Below are positions 17,877 through 26,969 of a DNA stretch of 64,000 bases, in pieces. How positions within the stretch are numbered: the stretch's first letter is position 1; every line of letters begins with the position of its first letter. Under the pieces are notes generated by a model. That model was not told where the DNA came from, searched no databases, and worked only from the letters and a program-made list of their open reading frames with translations. The translations under genes and the position numbers were made by a program. This DNA comes from Shewanella carassii (lineage in GTDB: Bacteria; Pseudomonadota; Gammaproteobacteria; Enterobacterales; Shewanellaceae), in the NCBI RefSeq assembly GCF_002777975.1, contig NZ_NGVS01000008.1, forward strand, positions 21,919-85,918. The letters run 5' to 3'.

Positions 17877-18626
17877 ATGAAAGTATTGGTGCCAGTAAAA
17901 CGTGTGGTCGATGCCAATGTGAAGGTCAGGGTCAAGGCCGACAACACAGGCGTTGAAACAGCCAACCTGAAAATGGCGTTGAACCCATTTTGTGAGATTG
18001 CGGTAGAAGAAGCCGTGCGTCTGAAAGAAGCGGGCAGTGCTACTGAAGTCGTCGTTGTCAGCATAGGTCCCAAGGCGGCACAGGAGCAACTGCGTACCGC
18101 ATTGGCTCTGGGCGCCGACCGTGCCATTCACATCGAAACCGATGAAGAGCTGGTGCCCCTTTCTATTGCCAAACTGCTTAAGGCGGTGCAGGACAAAGAA
18201 CAGGCGCAACTTATTCTGCTCGGTAAGCAGTCTATCGACGGCGATAACAATCAAACCGGACAGATGCTGGCGGCGCTTGCCGGTATGCCCCAGGCAACCT
18301 TTGCATCTGAAGTGAAGTTGGAAGGCGATAGTCTGCTGGTCACCCGGGAAGTGGATGGCGGCTTGCAGACTCTGTCTATGCCTCTGCCTGCCGTGGTCAC
18401 CGCGGATCTGCGTCTCAACGAGCCCCGCTATGCTTCTCTACCCAATATCATGAAGGCCAAGCGCAAGCCGTTGGAAACCCTGAGTGTTGAAGATTTGGAG
18501 GTGACTCTCAAGCAGCATGTACAAGTGCTTGAGGTGGCAACGCCGGCCAGCCGTCAGGCAGGTGTGATGGTGGCTTCCGTTGAGGAGCTGGTGGACAAGT
18601 TGAAAAACGAAGCGAAGGTGATCTAA
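17877..18626 (+). CDS. etfB: Electron transfer flavoprotein, beta subunit
   Basis: 249 residues starting [20 protein letters not shown], the classic EtfB start, with [19 protein letters not shown] and the AMP-binding region ([21 protein letters not shown]) visible. EtfAB accepts electrons from acyl-CoA dehydrogenases, including the isovaleryl-CoA dehydrogenase encoded at 43641-44810, and passes them to ETF-ubiquinone oxidoreductase. The stop codon is directly followed by the etfA ATG. PsrA-like and LiuR-like sites upstream fit induction by fatty acids and branched-chain amino acids. Confidence 0.97.
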   Translation: MKVLVPVKRVVDANVKVRVKADNTGVETANLKMALNPFCEIAVEEAVRLKEAGSATEVVVVSIGPKAAQEQLRTALALGADRAIHIETDEELVPLSIAKLLKAVQDKEQAQLILLGKQSIDGDNNQTGQMLAALAGMPQATFASEVKLEGDSLLVTREVDGGLQTLSMPLPAVVTADLRLNEPRYASLPNIMKAKRKPLETLSVEDLEVTLKQHVQVLEVATPASRQAGVMVASVEELVDKLKNEAKVI

Positions 18627-19550
18627 ATGGCCGTATTAGTAATTGCAGAACACGATAATGCCAGCCTGAAACAGGATACGGCTAAAGTTGTCGCCGCGGC
18701 TAAGGCCATAGGCGGTGATATTCACCTGCTGGTTGCCGGTCAAGATTGTAAGGCCGCCGCCGATGCCGCCGCCAAGCTCGAAGGCGTCAGTAAGGTACTG
18801 CTGGCCGATAACCCTGTGTATGGTGCTCATTTGGCCGACAATATTGGTGAGCTTATCTTGTCGCTGAGTGGCGACTACAGCCATATCCTGGCTGCAGCCT
18901 CAAGCCTGGGTAAGGACATTCTGCCTAGAGTGGCGGCTTTGCTGGATGTGGCTCAACTTTCTGAGATCACCAAGGTGATTGATGCCGACACCTATGTTCG
19001 TCCCATCTATGCCGGTAATGCCATGGCGACCATTAAGAGTCTGGATGACAAGATAGTGGCCACTGTGCGCGCCAGCGCCTTCGATGCCGTTGCCGAGACG
19101 GGGACTGCCGACATTCACCAGCTCGACAGCGTATTTGAAGCCAAGAGCAGCTTTGTGTCCCAGAGTCTAACCGAGTCGGTTCGTCCGGAGCTTGGCAGCG
19201 CCAGAGTGATTGTTTCCGGTGGTCGCGGTATGGGCAGTGGCGAAAACTTTGCCATGCTGGAGACGTTGGCCGATAAGCTGGGCGCCGCCGTTGGTGCATC
19301 ACGGGCCGCCGTAGATGCCGGCTTTGTTCCTAACGATTTGCAGGTCGGTCAGACGGGTAAAATTGTGGCGCCCGAGCTTTATATCGCTGTGGGTATCTCC
19401 GGGGCGATTCAACATCTGGCCGGGATGAAGGACTCAAAAGTCATAGTGGCCATCAACAAAGATCCTGAAGCGCCTATCTTCCAAGTGGCCGATTATGGTT
19501 TGGAAGCGGACCTGTTTGATGTGGTGCCCAAGTTGAACGAGTTGATTTAA
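18627..19550 (+). CDS. etfA: Electron transfer flavoprotein, alpha subunit
   Basis: 307 residues. The N-terminal domain ([20 protein letters not shown]) and the C-terminal FAD-binding domain are both complete; the latter shows [20 protein letters not shown] at about 192-211, [23 protein letters not shown] and then [23 protein letters not shown], which bind FAD. It forms the FAD-carrying heterodimer with EtfB. No gap separates the two genes. A strong terminator ends the operon at 19569-19612. Confidence 0.97.
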   Translation: MAVLVIAEHDNASLKQDTAKVVAAAKAIGGDIHLLVAGQDCKAAADAAAKLEGVSKVLLADNPVYGAHLADNIGELILSLSGDYSHILAAASSLGKDILPRVAALLDVAQLSEITKVIDADTYVRPIYAGNAMATIKSLDDKIVATVRASAFDAVAETGTADIHQLDSVFEAKSSFVSQSLTESVRPELGSARVIVSGGRGMGSGENFAMLETLADKLGAAVGASRAAVDAGFVPNDLQVGQTGKIVAPELYIAVGISGAIQHLAGMKDSKVIVAINKDPEAPIFQVADYGLEADLFDVVPKLNELI

Positions 19551-19568
19551 TCTGTGATCTAGGTCACG

Positions 19569-19612
19569 ATAGGCGGCTTTGGGGTAGCATCCTCAAAGCC
19601 GCCTATGTTTTT
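19569..19612 (+). terminator. Intrinsic terminator after etfA
   Basis: ATAGGCGGCTTTG pairs with CAAAGCCGCCTAT, with extra GG/CC pairs inside, followed by a T-rich tail (GTTTTTATG). It lies about 20 bp after the etfA stop. Confidence 0.92.
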
Positions 19613-19639
19613 ATGTGCCTCACGCCTGACATCAGGCGT

Positions 19640-19836
19640 CCTGAGAAGTAGAGGCGCACTAAATATCAGTAGCGGTAAGCAGGGTGATTCCGTTTATGTA
19701 TCGCGAAAGGATTTGGTGCCGAAGTGGTTGCGACTCATCAAGGTCCACCGCTGGGGCTGTTACCAAATAGGGGCAGCACTGCCATAGTATATTCTGTCGG
19801 GATGACAGATTGACGTTACTATGGAGCGCTACTGAA
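19640..19836 (+). promoter_or_regulatory. Lysine riboswitch (LYS element)
   Basis: The conserved LYS-element blocks occur in order: AGTAGAGGCGC (19647-19657), CAGTAGCGG, GAAAGG (about 19706), GCCGAAG (about 19718), GCTGGGGCTG (about 19751), and closing GGAGCGCTACT (19823-19833). The 5' AGTAG and 3' CTACT ends pair to close stem P1. In B. subtilis lysC the same blocks form the lysine aptamer. It stands 85 bp before the NhaC-family gene, so the transporter is probably repressed by lysine. I see no strong terminator between aptamer and start codon, so control may act at translation initiation. Confidence 0.88.
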
Positions 19837-19920
19837 AGGACAGGTGCTACTCGGTATGTTATTGCCTTTTCCCACCAGTTCAGTTGCCCTCCATTCGTAT
19901 TTAACGAAGAACAAGACTCA

Positions 19921-21492
19921 ATGACAGTACTAAGTTATGCCGACTCGGCACTCTCTTTGTTGCCGCCGGTTGTGGCAATTTTATTGGCGATCTTCACCCG
20001 GCGGGTGTTGTTATCGCTGGGGTTAGGAATACTGATTGGAGCCTTGTTGCTCAATCAATGGTCGGTGTTGGATACCGGGGTTTATCTGGGGCAAAGGGTG
20101 CTTTCCCTGGTTTGGGATGATGACGCTTTTAATGCCTGGAACCTGTATATTCTGGGGTTCCTGGTGCTGCTGGGGATGATCACTGCACTGATCACCGTCA
20201 GTGGCTCAGCCAGAGCCTTTGCCAACTGGGCCAGACAGCATATCCGCAATCGCCGTGATGCCAAGCTGCTAACCATGTTTCTCGGTTGTGTGGTGTTTAT
20301 CGATGACTACTTCAACAGCCTGGTGGTGGGCAGTATCGCTAGACCGCTGACCGACAGATATTATATCTCCCGCTCCAAACTGGCGTATCTTTTGGATTCT
20401 ACCGCGGCGCCCGTGTGCGTTATCTCGCCGGTGTCCAGCTGGGGCGCCTATATTATTGCCCTTATCGGCGGTATTCTCACGGCTCATGGTTTTACTGAAA
20501 TAGGGCATCTGAGTGCTTTCGTGCAGATGATCCCGATGAACTTCTATGCCTTATTTGCCCTGGCGCTATTGCTGTGTGTGGCCTATATGGAGCTGGATAT
20601 TGGCGCCATGCGCAAACACGAGCTCAACGCCCGTAAAGGCAATCTCTATGATGAGTCCAAGGGACTGCCGCCCGGCGCCAATGCCGATCTGCCCGAGGCG
20701 GAAACCGGTCAGGTGCACGGCTTGTTCCTGCCCATAGGTGTCTTAGTGGTGGCGACCTTCTACTTTATGGTTTCCAGCGGCGCCGATGCCCTGGCGGCAG
20801 AAAGCCTGCCTTTCAGCATTATAGGCGCCTTTGAGAAAACCGATGTGGGCTCGTCCCTGTTTTTTGGCGCTTCCATCGGACTGGTGGTAACGCTGCTGCT
20901 GGCCTTTATCCAGAAGATTGAAGCCAAGATGATCCTCAAGGCGCTCACCTCGGGTGCCCGCTCTATGTTGCCGGCCATCTATATTCTGATGTTTGCCTGG
21001 ACCATAGCCGGGATCATTGGCTCACTGGAAACCGGCAAGTTTATGGCCAGTCTCGCCAGTGGCAATATTCCCTTTGCCTTGCTGCCGGCCGTGTTATTTA
21101 TTTTGGCTGGGCTTACCGCCTTTTCTACCGGCACCAGCTGGGGCACTTTCGGGATCATGTTGCCGATTGCTGCGGATATGGCCATGGGCAGCCACAGCAG
21201 TATGATGTTGCCTATGCTGGCCGCCGTGCTTTCCGGTGCTGTGTTTGGCGATCACTGCTCGCCGATATCGGACACCACGATTCTGTCATCCACAGGTGCC
21301 AGTTGCCATCATATCGACCATGTGCTGACTCAGTTGCCCTATGCGGTCTTGGTAGCAGTTATTTCCCTCGGCGGCTATATAGTACTCGGCTTTACCGAGT
21401 CGGTATGGCTAGGGCTTGCCTGTAGCTGCATACTGTTCCTGTTGGCTCTGGTGTGGCTCAAGTGGCAGCAGCCCAAGAATAGTGCGGCCTAA
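19921..21492 (+). CDS. NhaC-family transporter, predicted lysine transporter (LysW-type)
   Basis: 523 residues from ATG 19921, with about 11 hydrophobic segments of the NhaC superfamily. Conserved parts include GCVVFIDDYFNSLVVG, DSTAAPVCVISPVSSWGAY, and SGAVFGDHCSPISDTTILSS with ASCHHIDHVLTQLPY. The longer open frame to 19810 would begin inside the lysine riboswitch and is rejected. The family is nominally Na+/H+ antiporters, but comparative work on LYS elements proposed that members under lysine riboswitches carry lysine. Here the riboswitch directly precedes the gene and no lysine biosynthesis gene is near. Transport of lysine is an inference from that context. Confidence 0.9.
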   Translation: MTVLSYADSALSLLPPVVAILLAIFTRRVLLSLGLGILIGALLLNQWSVLDTGVYLGQRVLSLVWDDDAFNAWNLYILGFLVLLGMITALITVSGSARAFANWARQHIRNRRDAKLLTMFLGCVVFIDDYFNSLVVGSIARPLTDRYYISRSKLAYLLDSTAAPVCVISPVSSWGAYIIALIGGILTAHGFTEIGHLSAFVQMIPMNFYALFALALLLCVAYMELDIGAMRKHELNARKGNLYDESKGLPPGANADLPEAETGQVHGLFLPIGVLVVATFYFMVSSGADALAAESLPFSIIGAFEKTDVGSSLFFGASIGLVVTLLLAFIQKIEAKMILKALTSGARSMLPAIYILMFAWTIAGIIGSLETGKFMASLASGNIPFALLPAVLFILAGLTAFSTGTSWGTFGIMLPIAADMAMGSHSSMMLPMLAAVLSGAVFGDHCSPISDTTILSSTGASCHHIDHVLTQLPYAVLVAVISLGGYIVLGFTESVWLGLACSCILFLLALVWLKWQQPKNSAA

Positions 21493-21504
21493 TCCGCCAA
21501 CTGA

Positions 21505-21530
21505 AAAACGCTGCCGAGGCAGCGTTTTTT
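21505..21530 (+). terminator. Intrinsic terminator after the NhaC-family gene
   Basis: An 11-bp perfect stem (AAAACGCTGCC with GGCAGCGTTTT) around a GA loop, followed by T residues, 12 bp after the stop. Confidence 0.92.
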
Positions 21531-21569
21531 ATTGCCTATAATTCAGGAAATCGCTTGAGTTGGAGGTGT

Positions 21570-22733
21570 ATGTCAGCCTTGGATATCCCCGTGAAATATC
21601 AGTTGGAGGCCAGGCAGGCATTCCTCCATGACTTAAGCTGGCGTATGGCTGCCGGCGCCTTTGTCTATCTGTTTTGTTGGCTGTTGCTCTTGATGCCCTT
21701 TAATGCGTTGTTGCCGCAACCCATAGTCTGGGGTGAGATGGTTAAAGGTGCACTCTTATTGCTATCGGCGGCGGTGATCCGAGCCATGGGAGTTTGGCTC
21801 TATGTGCGCCGCGCTTCATCCAGCGTGAATTGCGATGAGACGAGTGGGGCCAACTATCCCTTTGAAAGCCGCGATTGGGGACTGAGTATTGGCTTGGTGC
21901 TCAATGCCCTCAGTTGGTCGGTGCTTATGGCGCTTATCCTCAATGGGGAGCAATTTACCGCACTTAGAGAGCCTAGCTTGATGATCTGTGGCGTACTCTA
22001 CGCCTTTATCAGTATTTCTCTCTCCATTGATTTACGTCAGCTCAGGCTATTCCTGCTCTGTTTTCCCCTGCCTTTAGGGCTCGCCATGATGTTGCAGGGC
22101 CAGGCGCATGATATTCTGGCCGGTGGCTTGTTGATGGTATCTGTGTATCCAACCTTTCGTTTTTGTCGACTGCATCATAGGGAGTACTGGCGGCAACTGA
22201 CAGCCAGGTTGCAACTCAAAGATTACTCCGAGCAGCTTGAGCATCTCAGTCGAACGGATTCTCTTACCGGACTCTACAATCAGCGCAGCTTCATTGAACA
22301 GCTGGATAGACTTGACAGTCGGCAACCTCGGGCCTTGTTATTGTTGGATCTGGATCATTTTAAACAAATCAATGACAGCTTTGGCCACCGGGCCGGGGAT
22401 CTGTGCCTATCGGAAGTGGGGCGGATCATTCGCGCCGAGACTCAGGGAGGAATAGCCGCTCGCTATGGTGGTGAGGAATTTGCGATTCTACTTACTTCAA
22501 TGGATGCCGAGCAGGCTAAGGGGCTCGCCAAGCGCCTGCGGCGAAAAATAGAGGCCCTAACCTTGGTCTATCAGGGGCAGACATTCAAGGTGACCGTCAG
22601 CATAGGCTTGGCCTGCGCCCCTGTGGGGAGTGAGCCGGGAGCATTATTTCACGCTGCCGACACAGCGCTTTATGCTGCCAAGGATGCGGGTCGCAACTGT
22701 ATTCGTGAGGCCGAAAGCAGTACAGTGACTTGA
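21570..22733 (+). CDS. Membrane diguanylate cyclase (GGEEF)
   Basis: 387 residues. The N-terminal ~190 residues contain about six hydrophobic helices in a MASE-like arrangement, followed by a short coiled linker (YWRQLTARLQLKDYSEQLEHL) and a complete GGDEF domain: SRTDSLTGLYNQRSF, LLLDLDHFKQINDSFGHRAGD and ARYGGEEFAILL. It should make cyclic di-GMP from GTP. The RxxD inhibitory site expected five residues before GGEEF is absent (the position reads RAET), so product inhibition is likely missing. ATG 21570 follows GGAGG; a TTG at 21555 is an alternative. The gene is monocistronic between two terminators. Confidence 0.9.
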   Translation: MSALDIPVKYQLEARQAFLHDLSWRMAAGAFVYLFCWLLLLMPFNALLPQPIVWGEMVKGALLLLSAAVIRAMGVWLYVRRASSSVNCDETSGANYPFESRDWGLSIGLVLNALSWSVLMALILNGEQFTALREPSLMICGVLYAFISISLSIDLRQLRLFLLCFPLPLGLAMMLQGQAHDILAGGLLMVSVYPTFRFCRLHHREYWRQLTARLQLKDYSEQLEHLSRTDSLTGLYNQRSFIEQLDRLDSRQPRALLLLDLDHFKQINDSFGHRAGDLCLSEVGRIIRAETQGGIAARYGGEEFAILLTSMDAEQAKGLAKRLRRKIEALTLVYQGQTFKVTVSIGLACAPVGSEPGALFHAADTALYAAKDAGRNCIREAESSTVT

Positions 22734-22744
22734 GCATGGCGCAA

Positions 22745-22779
22745 TAAAAAACACCTGAGCGAAAGACCCAGGTGTTTTT
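22745..22779. terminator. Bidirectional terminator between the cyclase and dcp genes
   Basis: AAAAACACCTG pairs with CAGGTGTTTTT around an 11-nt loop, with A/T runs on both sides, so it can serve both convergent genes. Confidence 0.88.
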
Positions 22780-22849
22780 ATTTAAGCCTTGGGGCTGCAA
22801 TTTTGCATCTCCAGGCTATTGGCTGTTAACGGTTTTTAGCGCTCACTTA

Positions 22850-24988
22850 TCAGAGCAGACCGCGACGCTTGAGCAGGGCATCGGTTGTCGGCTCCTGGCC
22901 GCGGAAGTTCTTGTAGGCTTCCATAGGGGGCACGCTGTTACCCACTTCGCGGATAGTCTTGCGATACTTCATGCCGATATCCCGCTTGAGGCCGCCTTGG
23001 CTCTGCACATAGGCAAAGGCATCGGCCGCGAGGATTTCGCTCCACATATAGGCGTAGTAGCTGGCGCTGTAGCCACCCGGGAAGGCATGGGCAAAGTAGG
23101 TCGACTTGTAACGTGGTGGCACGGCTTCAATGTTCAGGCCGTGTTTTTCAAGCGCCTTGGCTTCAAATTCGGCCACATTCTGCAGCGGTGCATCCTTGTC
23201 CAGCGAATGCCATTCCATGTCTACCAGGGCGGCGGCCATATACTCCAGGGTGTCGAAGCCCTGGTTGAAGCTGCGGGACTTCAGCAACTTGTCCAGCATC
23301 GCCTTGGGTAAAGGTTCACCGGTTTGGTAATGCTTGGCGTAGTTGGCCAACACTTGTGGATGACCGGCCCAGTCCTCTTCGAAGGTGGATGGGAATTCGA
23401 CAAAGTCACGGGATACTGCAGTACCGGACAGGCTAGGGTAAGTCACCTTGGAGAACATACCATGAGTGCCATGGCCCAGCTCGTGGAACATGGTGGTTAC
23501 TTCATCATAGCTGACGAAGGTGGCTTCGCCTTCCGGCGCCTTCTTGATGTTCATTACATTGACCACCACAGGCTTTTCACCCTTGAGCAGGTTCTGACTG
23601 ACGAAAGAGCTCATCCAGGCACCGCCACGCTTGCCTTCGCGGGCGAAATAGTCGCCGTAGAAGATGGCCATGCTGCTGCCATCGGCATCAAACATTTCCC
23701 AGGCTTTGACATCTGGGTGATAAACCGGCAGATCCGGCCGTGGCTTGAAGGTCACTCCATAGAGTTGGTTGAGGGTAAAGAAGACACCGTCTTCCAACAC
23801 TCGATTGAATTCAAAGTAAGGCTTGAGGCTGGCCTCATCCAGATCATACTTCTCCTGGCGCACCAGCTCGGCGTAGAAGGCCCAGTCCCAAGGCTTGAGC
23901 TGGAAATTGCCACCTGTCTTGTCGATCATAGCCTGGATATCGGCGGCTTCTTTCTGGGTGTTGGCGACAACGGCAGGCACCATGGAGCCGAACATCTCAT
24001 AGACGGCCTCGGGCGTCTTGGCCATTTGTGGGCTCAGACGGTAACTGGCCCAGTTATCAAAGCCCAGCAGGGCGGCACGCTCGGCGCGCAGCTGCGCCAG
24101 ACGAGCCACCAGAGAGGCGGTTTCATTTTCACCTTCAAGACCGCGGTAGGCCGAGGCTTCCCAGATCTGCTTTCTCAGCTCTCGGTTTTTCAGCTGCGTC
24201 AGCACAGGCTGGCGAGTGGTGTTGGTGATGCTGATAAGGTATTGGCCATCGAGACCGGCTGCCTTGGCATCGGCCGCGGCATTGCGAATGGCCGAGTCGG
24301 ACAGACCCTCCAATTGAGCAACGTCAGCCACAGTTACGGCAATCTCTTTGTTCATCCGCATCAGTCGTTGCTGGAATTCGTTCACCAGCTTGGACTGCTC
24401 TTCGTTCAAGGCGCGGATCTGGGCTTTTTCGTTCTCGGTCAGCTTGGCGCCGGCGAGCACAAAGCGTTGGTGGTACACCTCAATAAGGCGCACTTCCTCG
24501 CTGCTCAGGCCCAGTTGGTGGCGCTGAGAGTAGAGGCTGTCGATGCGGGCAAACAGCTCTGGGTTGAGATTGACGTTGTCTGAATGGGCCGCCATCTTGG
24601 GCGCCATTTCACCCTGAATTTTACGCAGTTCAGGGTTGGAGTTGGAGCTGGTCAGGTTATAGAAGACGCTTGAGGCGCGGTTTAGCAATTCACCGGACTT
24701 TTCCAACGCCACGATAGTGTTGGCAAAAGTGGGTTTCTCTGGGTTGTTGGCAATGGCCAACACTTCCTGGTAGTGCTCGGCAATACCGGCTTCCAGTGCA
24801 GGCTTAAAGTGCTCATCTTTGATCAGGCGAAAATCAGGAGCCTGATATTGCAAGGTGCTCTTGGCAAAGAGCGGGTTGTTTTGGGTGGCTTCAGCATTTG
24901 CCAGATTGGTGTCTTGAGGTGTGTGGGTGCTGCAGCCCGAAATAGCCAGAGTGGCGCCAACGGCCAGCGCCAGAAGAGATTTTCGCAT
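22850..24988 (-). CDS. dcp: M3-family peptidyl-dipeptidase (Dcp), lipoprotein
   Basis: 712 residues from ATG 24988. The N-terminus MRKSLLALAVGATLAISGC is a lipoprotein signal with the lipid-modified Cys at 19, so the enzyme is membrane-tethered in the periplasm, unlike the mainly cytosolic E. coli Dcp. The zinc motif HELGH lies near residue 500 in TTMFHELGHGTHGMFS, with the downstream Glu in SRDFVEFPSTFEEDW, and the substrate-site segment FPGGYSASYYAYMWSE near the C-terminus. It removes C-terminal dipeptides. An ATG five codons upstream (25003) is possible, but GGAAG fits the chosen start better. Single gene, convergent with the cyclase. Confidence 0.93.
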   Translation of the reverse strand: MRKSLLALAVGATLAISGCSTHTPQDTNLANAEATQNNPLFAKSTLQYQAPDFRLIKDEHFKPALEAGIAEHYQEVLAIANNPEKPTFANTIVALEKSGELLNRASSVFYNLTSSNSNPELRKIQGEMAPKMAAHSDNVNLNPELFARIDSLYSQRHQLGLSSEEVRLIEVYHQRFVLAGAKLTENEKAQIRALNEEQSKLVNEFQQRLMRMNKEIAVTVADVAQLEGLSDSAIRNAAADAKAAGLDGQYLISITNTTRQPVLTQLKNRELRKQIWEASAYRGLEGENETASLVARLAQLRAERAALLGFDNWASYRLSPQMAKTPEAVYEMFGSMVPAVVANTQKEAADIQAMIDKTGGNFQLKPWDWAFYAELVRQEKYDLDEASLKPYFEFNRVLEDGVFFTLNQLYGVTFKPRPDLPVYHPDVKAWEMFDADGSSMAIFYGDYFAREGKRGGAWMSSFVSQNLLKGEKPVVVNVMNIKKAPEGEATFVSYDEVTTMFHELGHGTHGMFSKVTYPSLSGTAVSRDFVEFPSTFEEDWAGHPQVLANYAKHYQTGEPLPKAMLDKLLKSRSFNQGFDTLEYMAAALVDMEWHSLDKDAPLQNVAEFEAKALEKHGLNIEAVPPRYKSTYFAHAFPGGYSASYYAYMWSEILAADAFAYVQSQGGLKRDIGMKYRKTIREVGNSVPPMEAYKNFRGQEPTTDALLKRRGLL

Positions 24989-25261
24989 TGATATGACTTC
25001 CATCTTTAGTTATGAGTTTTTTAGCGCAACTTAGCACTTGTTGCTTAAAAGTGGCTGAATTTGATGGTTATAGCCTACATAATCCTGATGTTTATATGCC
25101 AGAGGCTTATTGAGATAGAAGTGTAACAAATTGATTTTAATGAGCAGATTCAGTAAATACTGAATCATTGCCCAAGTTTGGCCGCATGGGGCATGCATTC
25201 TGTATTTATGTGGTAAAAAGTGTAAAATTGCGGCCGGAATTTTTCTCAGGGGAGAGCCGTT

Positions 25262-25840
25262 TTGGCGCAACTTTATTTCTACTATTCGGCGATGAATGCC
25301 GGAAAATCCACTTCTTTACTGCAATCATCCTATAACTATCGCGAGCGCGGCATGCACACCCTGGTGATGACCCCGGCGATAGATGACCGTTTTGGAGTGG
25401 GAAAGGTCGCTTCCAGGATCGGTATCGAATCTGATGCACGCATTTTTGCCCATGATGACAATCTGCTGGAGATGATCCGCGCCGAACATGAGCGTCAGCC
25501 TCTGCACTGTGTGCTGTTTGATGAGTCCCAGTTCCTCAGTAAAGAGCAGGTCAAGCAATTGGCCTATGTGGTCGACATCCTGGATATTCCCGTACTCTGT
25601 TACGGTTTGCGTACCGATTTCCAGGGCGAGCTGTTTGTTGGCAGTCAGTACCTGTTGGCCTGGGCCGACAAGCTGGTAGAGTTGAAAACCATCTGTCACT
25701 GTGGTCGCAAGGCCAATATGGTGATCCGTCGTGATGGTGCGGGTAACCCGGTGCGCGAAGGTGAGCAGGTGGCGATAGGCGGCAATGAGAGTTATGAATC
25801 TGTTTGTCGTAAGCACTACCGCGAACTGATTTGGGACTGA
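25262..25840 (+). CDS. tdk: Thymidine kinase
   Basis: 192 residues, TTG start preceded by AGGGGAGAG. Thymidine salvage kinase of the type II (tetrameric, zinc-containing) class. Visible: P-loop SAMNAGKST at 9-17, Walker-B-like FDESQF at 86-91, lasso/active site around [12 protein letters not shown] at 114-125, and the structural zinc ligands Cys145, Cys147, Cys182 and His185. No other open frame fits this region. The gene is followed by the TPR gene after 106 bp without a clear terminator. Confidence 0.95.
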   Translation: MAQLYFYYSAMNAGKSTSLLQSSYNYRERGMHTLVMTPAIDDRFGVGKVASRIGIESDARIFAHDDNLLEMIRAEHERQPLHCVLFDESQFLSKEQVKQLAYVVDILDIPVLCYGLRTDFQGELFVGSQYLLAWADKLVELKTICHCGRKANMVIRRDGAGNPVREGEQVAIGGNESYESVCRKHYRELIWD

Positions 25841-25946
25841 TGTGAGGCGTCGCGTTTGCAAGCCCAAAGAGGCAAGTTCAATAGTAAAAGTCCAGGCGAA
25901 CAGCCAAAGATATAGATAAAGCGATACAGATAAAGAAAGGAAGCTT

Positions 25947-26951
25947 ATGTCGTCTATTTCCCCAGCTGGAAACCGTATATCCAGAAAGCGGTTTCCGGGT
26001 TTGTTGTTGTTGCTGGGCTCAGTTTTGCCATTGCAGGTCATCGCAGATAAAGCCGTTCCCGCCTCAGAAATTAAAGTGATTCAAAAACTTATTTTTGAAA
26101 GGAAGATGGCAGAGGCGGCGCCCAGGTTGGATGCGGCCATGGCAAATTACCCAAATTCCGGGCGGCTGGCATTTTTGCTTGGGCAGCTTTATTACTTCAG
26201 CAATCTCCCCAATTATCCCAAGGCGGTGGCGGCCTATGACAAGGCCGAGTCCGCGCTGTCCAAGGACCCTGAGCTGTATTTTTTCCGCGCGGCGGCCAAG
26301 GCTCAGGAGCTGTCTGCTTATTCCCAGCGCCTGCGTCCGGACTATAGCGGCGCACTGGCCGATTACCGCAAAGCCGAGGCTTTGGGATCGGAGCGGGATC
26401 TCAGGTTGGATATTGCCAGGACACTCTATGAGACCCGGGACTATCCGGCAGCGCTGGAGCAGATAAACCGCTATCTCAATAACAAGCCTCAGCTTTGGGC
26501 CGATGGCCAGATGCTCAAAGGCAATATCCTGGCACAAATGGGCCAGCATGAGGCGGCGCTCAAGAGTTATCAACGCGCCGCGAGACAGTATGACTATCTG
26601 GATAAGTTGCAGTTTTATCAGGCTGTCAGCTTGCGGGCGTTGGGGCGGTACGATGAGGCTCTGGCGCAGCTCGACAAGGGAGCAAAGCGTCAGGGCCGAG
26701 CTTACTTGCAGCTTGTCTATCTCAAAGCCATGCTGAGCTATGAGCAGAAACAATACCAAGAGGCGGCCCTGTTGTACCAGCAGCTGATAGAAAGGCGCCG
26801 CGACTGGGCCATACCCTTACTCGGTTATTACAACAGCTTAAGTCAGATGGGCGAGGCGCCCATCAGCATCAGCCATATACTGGATCTGGCACTCAAGCTC
26901 GACCCCGAGGTGGTGCTCCATTTTCATCAGCAGGATCTGTTGCGACTGTAA
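25947..26951 (+). CDS. Exported TPR-repeat protein
   Basis: 334 residues. A signal peptide (basic N-terminus, then FPGLLLLLGSVLPLQVIA) predicts export. The mature part consists of TPR-like helical repeats, with typical G-Y-A-P spacing in units such as YPKAVAAYDKAESALSKDPE, YSGALADYRKAEALGS, HEAALKSYQRAARQYD and YQEAALLYQQLIERR. Such proteins are scaffolds for periplasmic complexes; no partner can be named. The ribosome-binding site AAAGGAAG lies just upstream of ATG 25947. It converges with the FUSC gene 18 bp away. Confidence 0.85.
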   Translation: MSSISPAGNRISRKRFPGLLLLLGSVLPLQVIADKAVPASEIKVIQKLIFERKMAEAAPRLDAAMANYPNSGRLAFLLGQLYYFSNLPNYPKAVAAYDKAESALSKDPELYFFRAAAKAQELSAYSQRLRPDYSGALADYRKAEALGSERDLRLDIARTLYETRDYPAALEQINRYLNNKPQLWADGQMLKGNILAQMGQHEAALKSYQRAARQYDYLDKLQFYQAVSLRALGRYDEALAQLDKGAKRQGRAYLQLVYLKAMLSYEQKQYQEAALLYQQLIERRRDWAIPLLGYYNSLSQMGEAPISISHILDLALKLDPEVVLHFHQQDLLRL

Positions 26952-26969
26952 CGCCCGGCAATTGACGGG

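Noticed and set aside
19810..19920. N-terminal extension of the NhaC-family transporter
   Set aside because: It would start within the lysine riboswitch and has no family similarity; ATG 19921 begins the normal protein.
23324..24583. 419-codon open frame opposite the dcp gene
   Set aside because: It is an antisense frame mirrored from the high-GC codon pattern of dcp, which has clear family motifs on the other strand.
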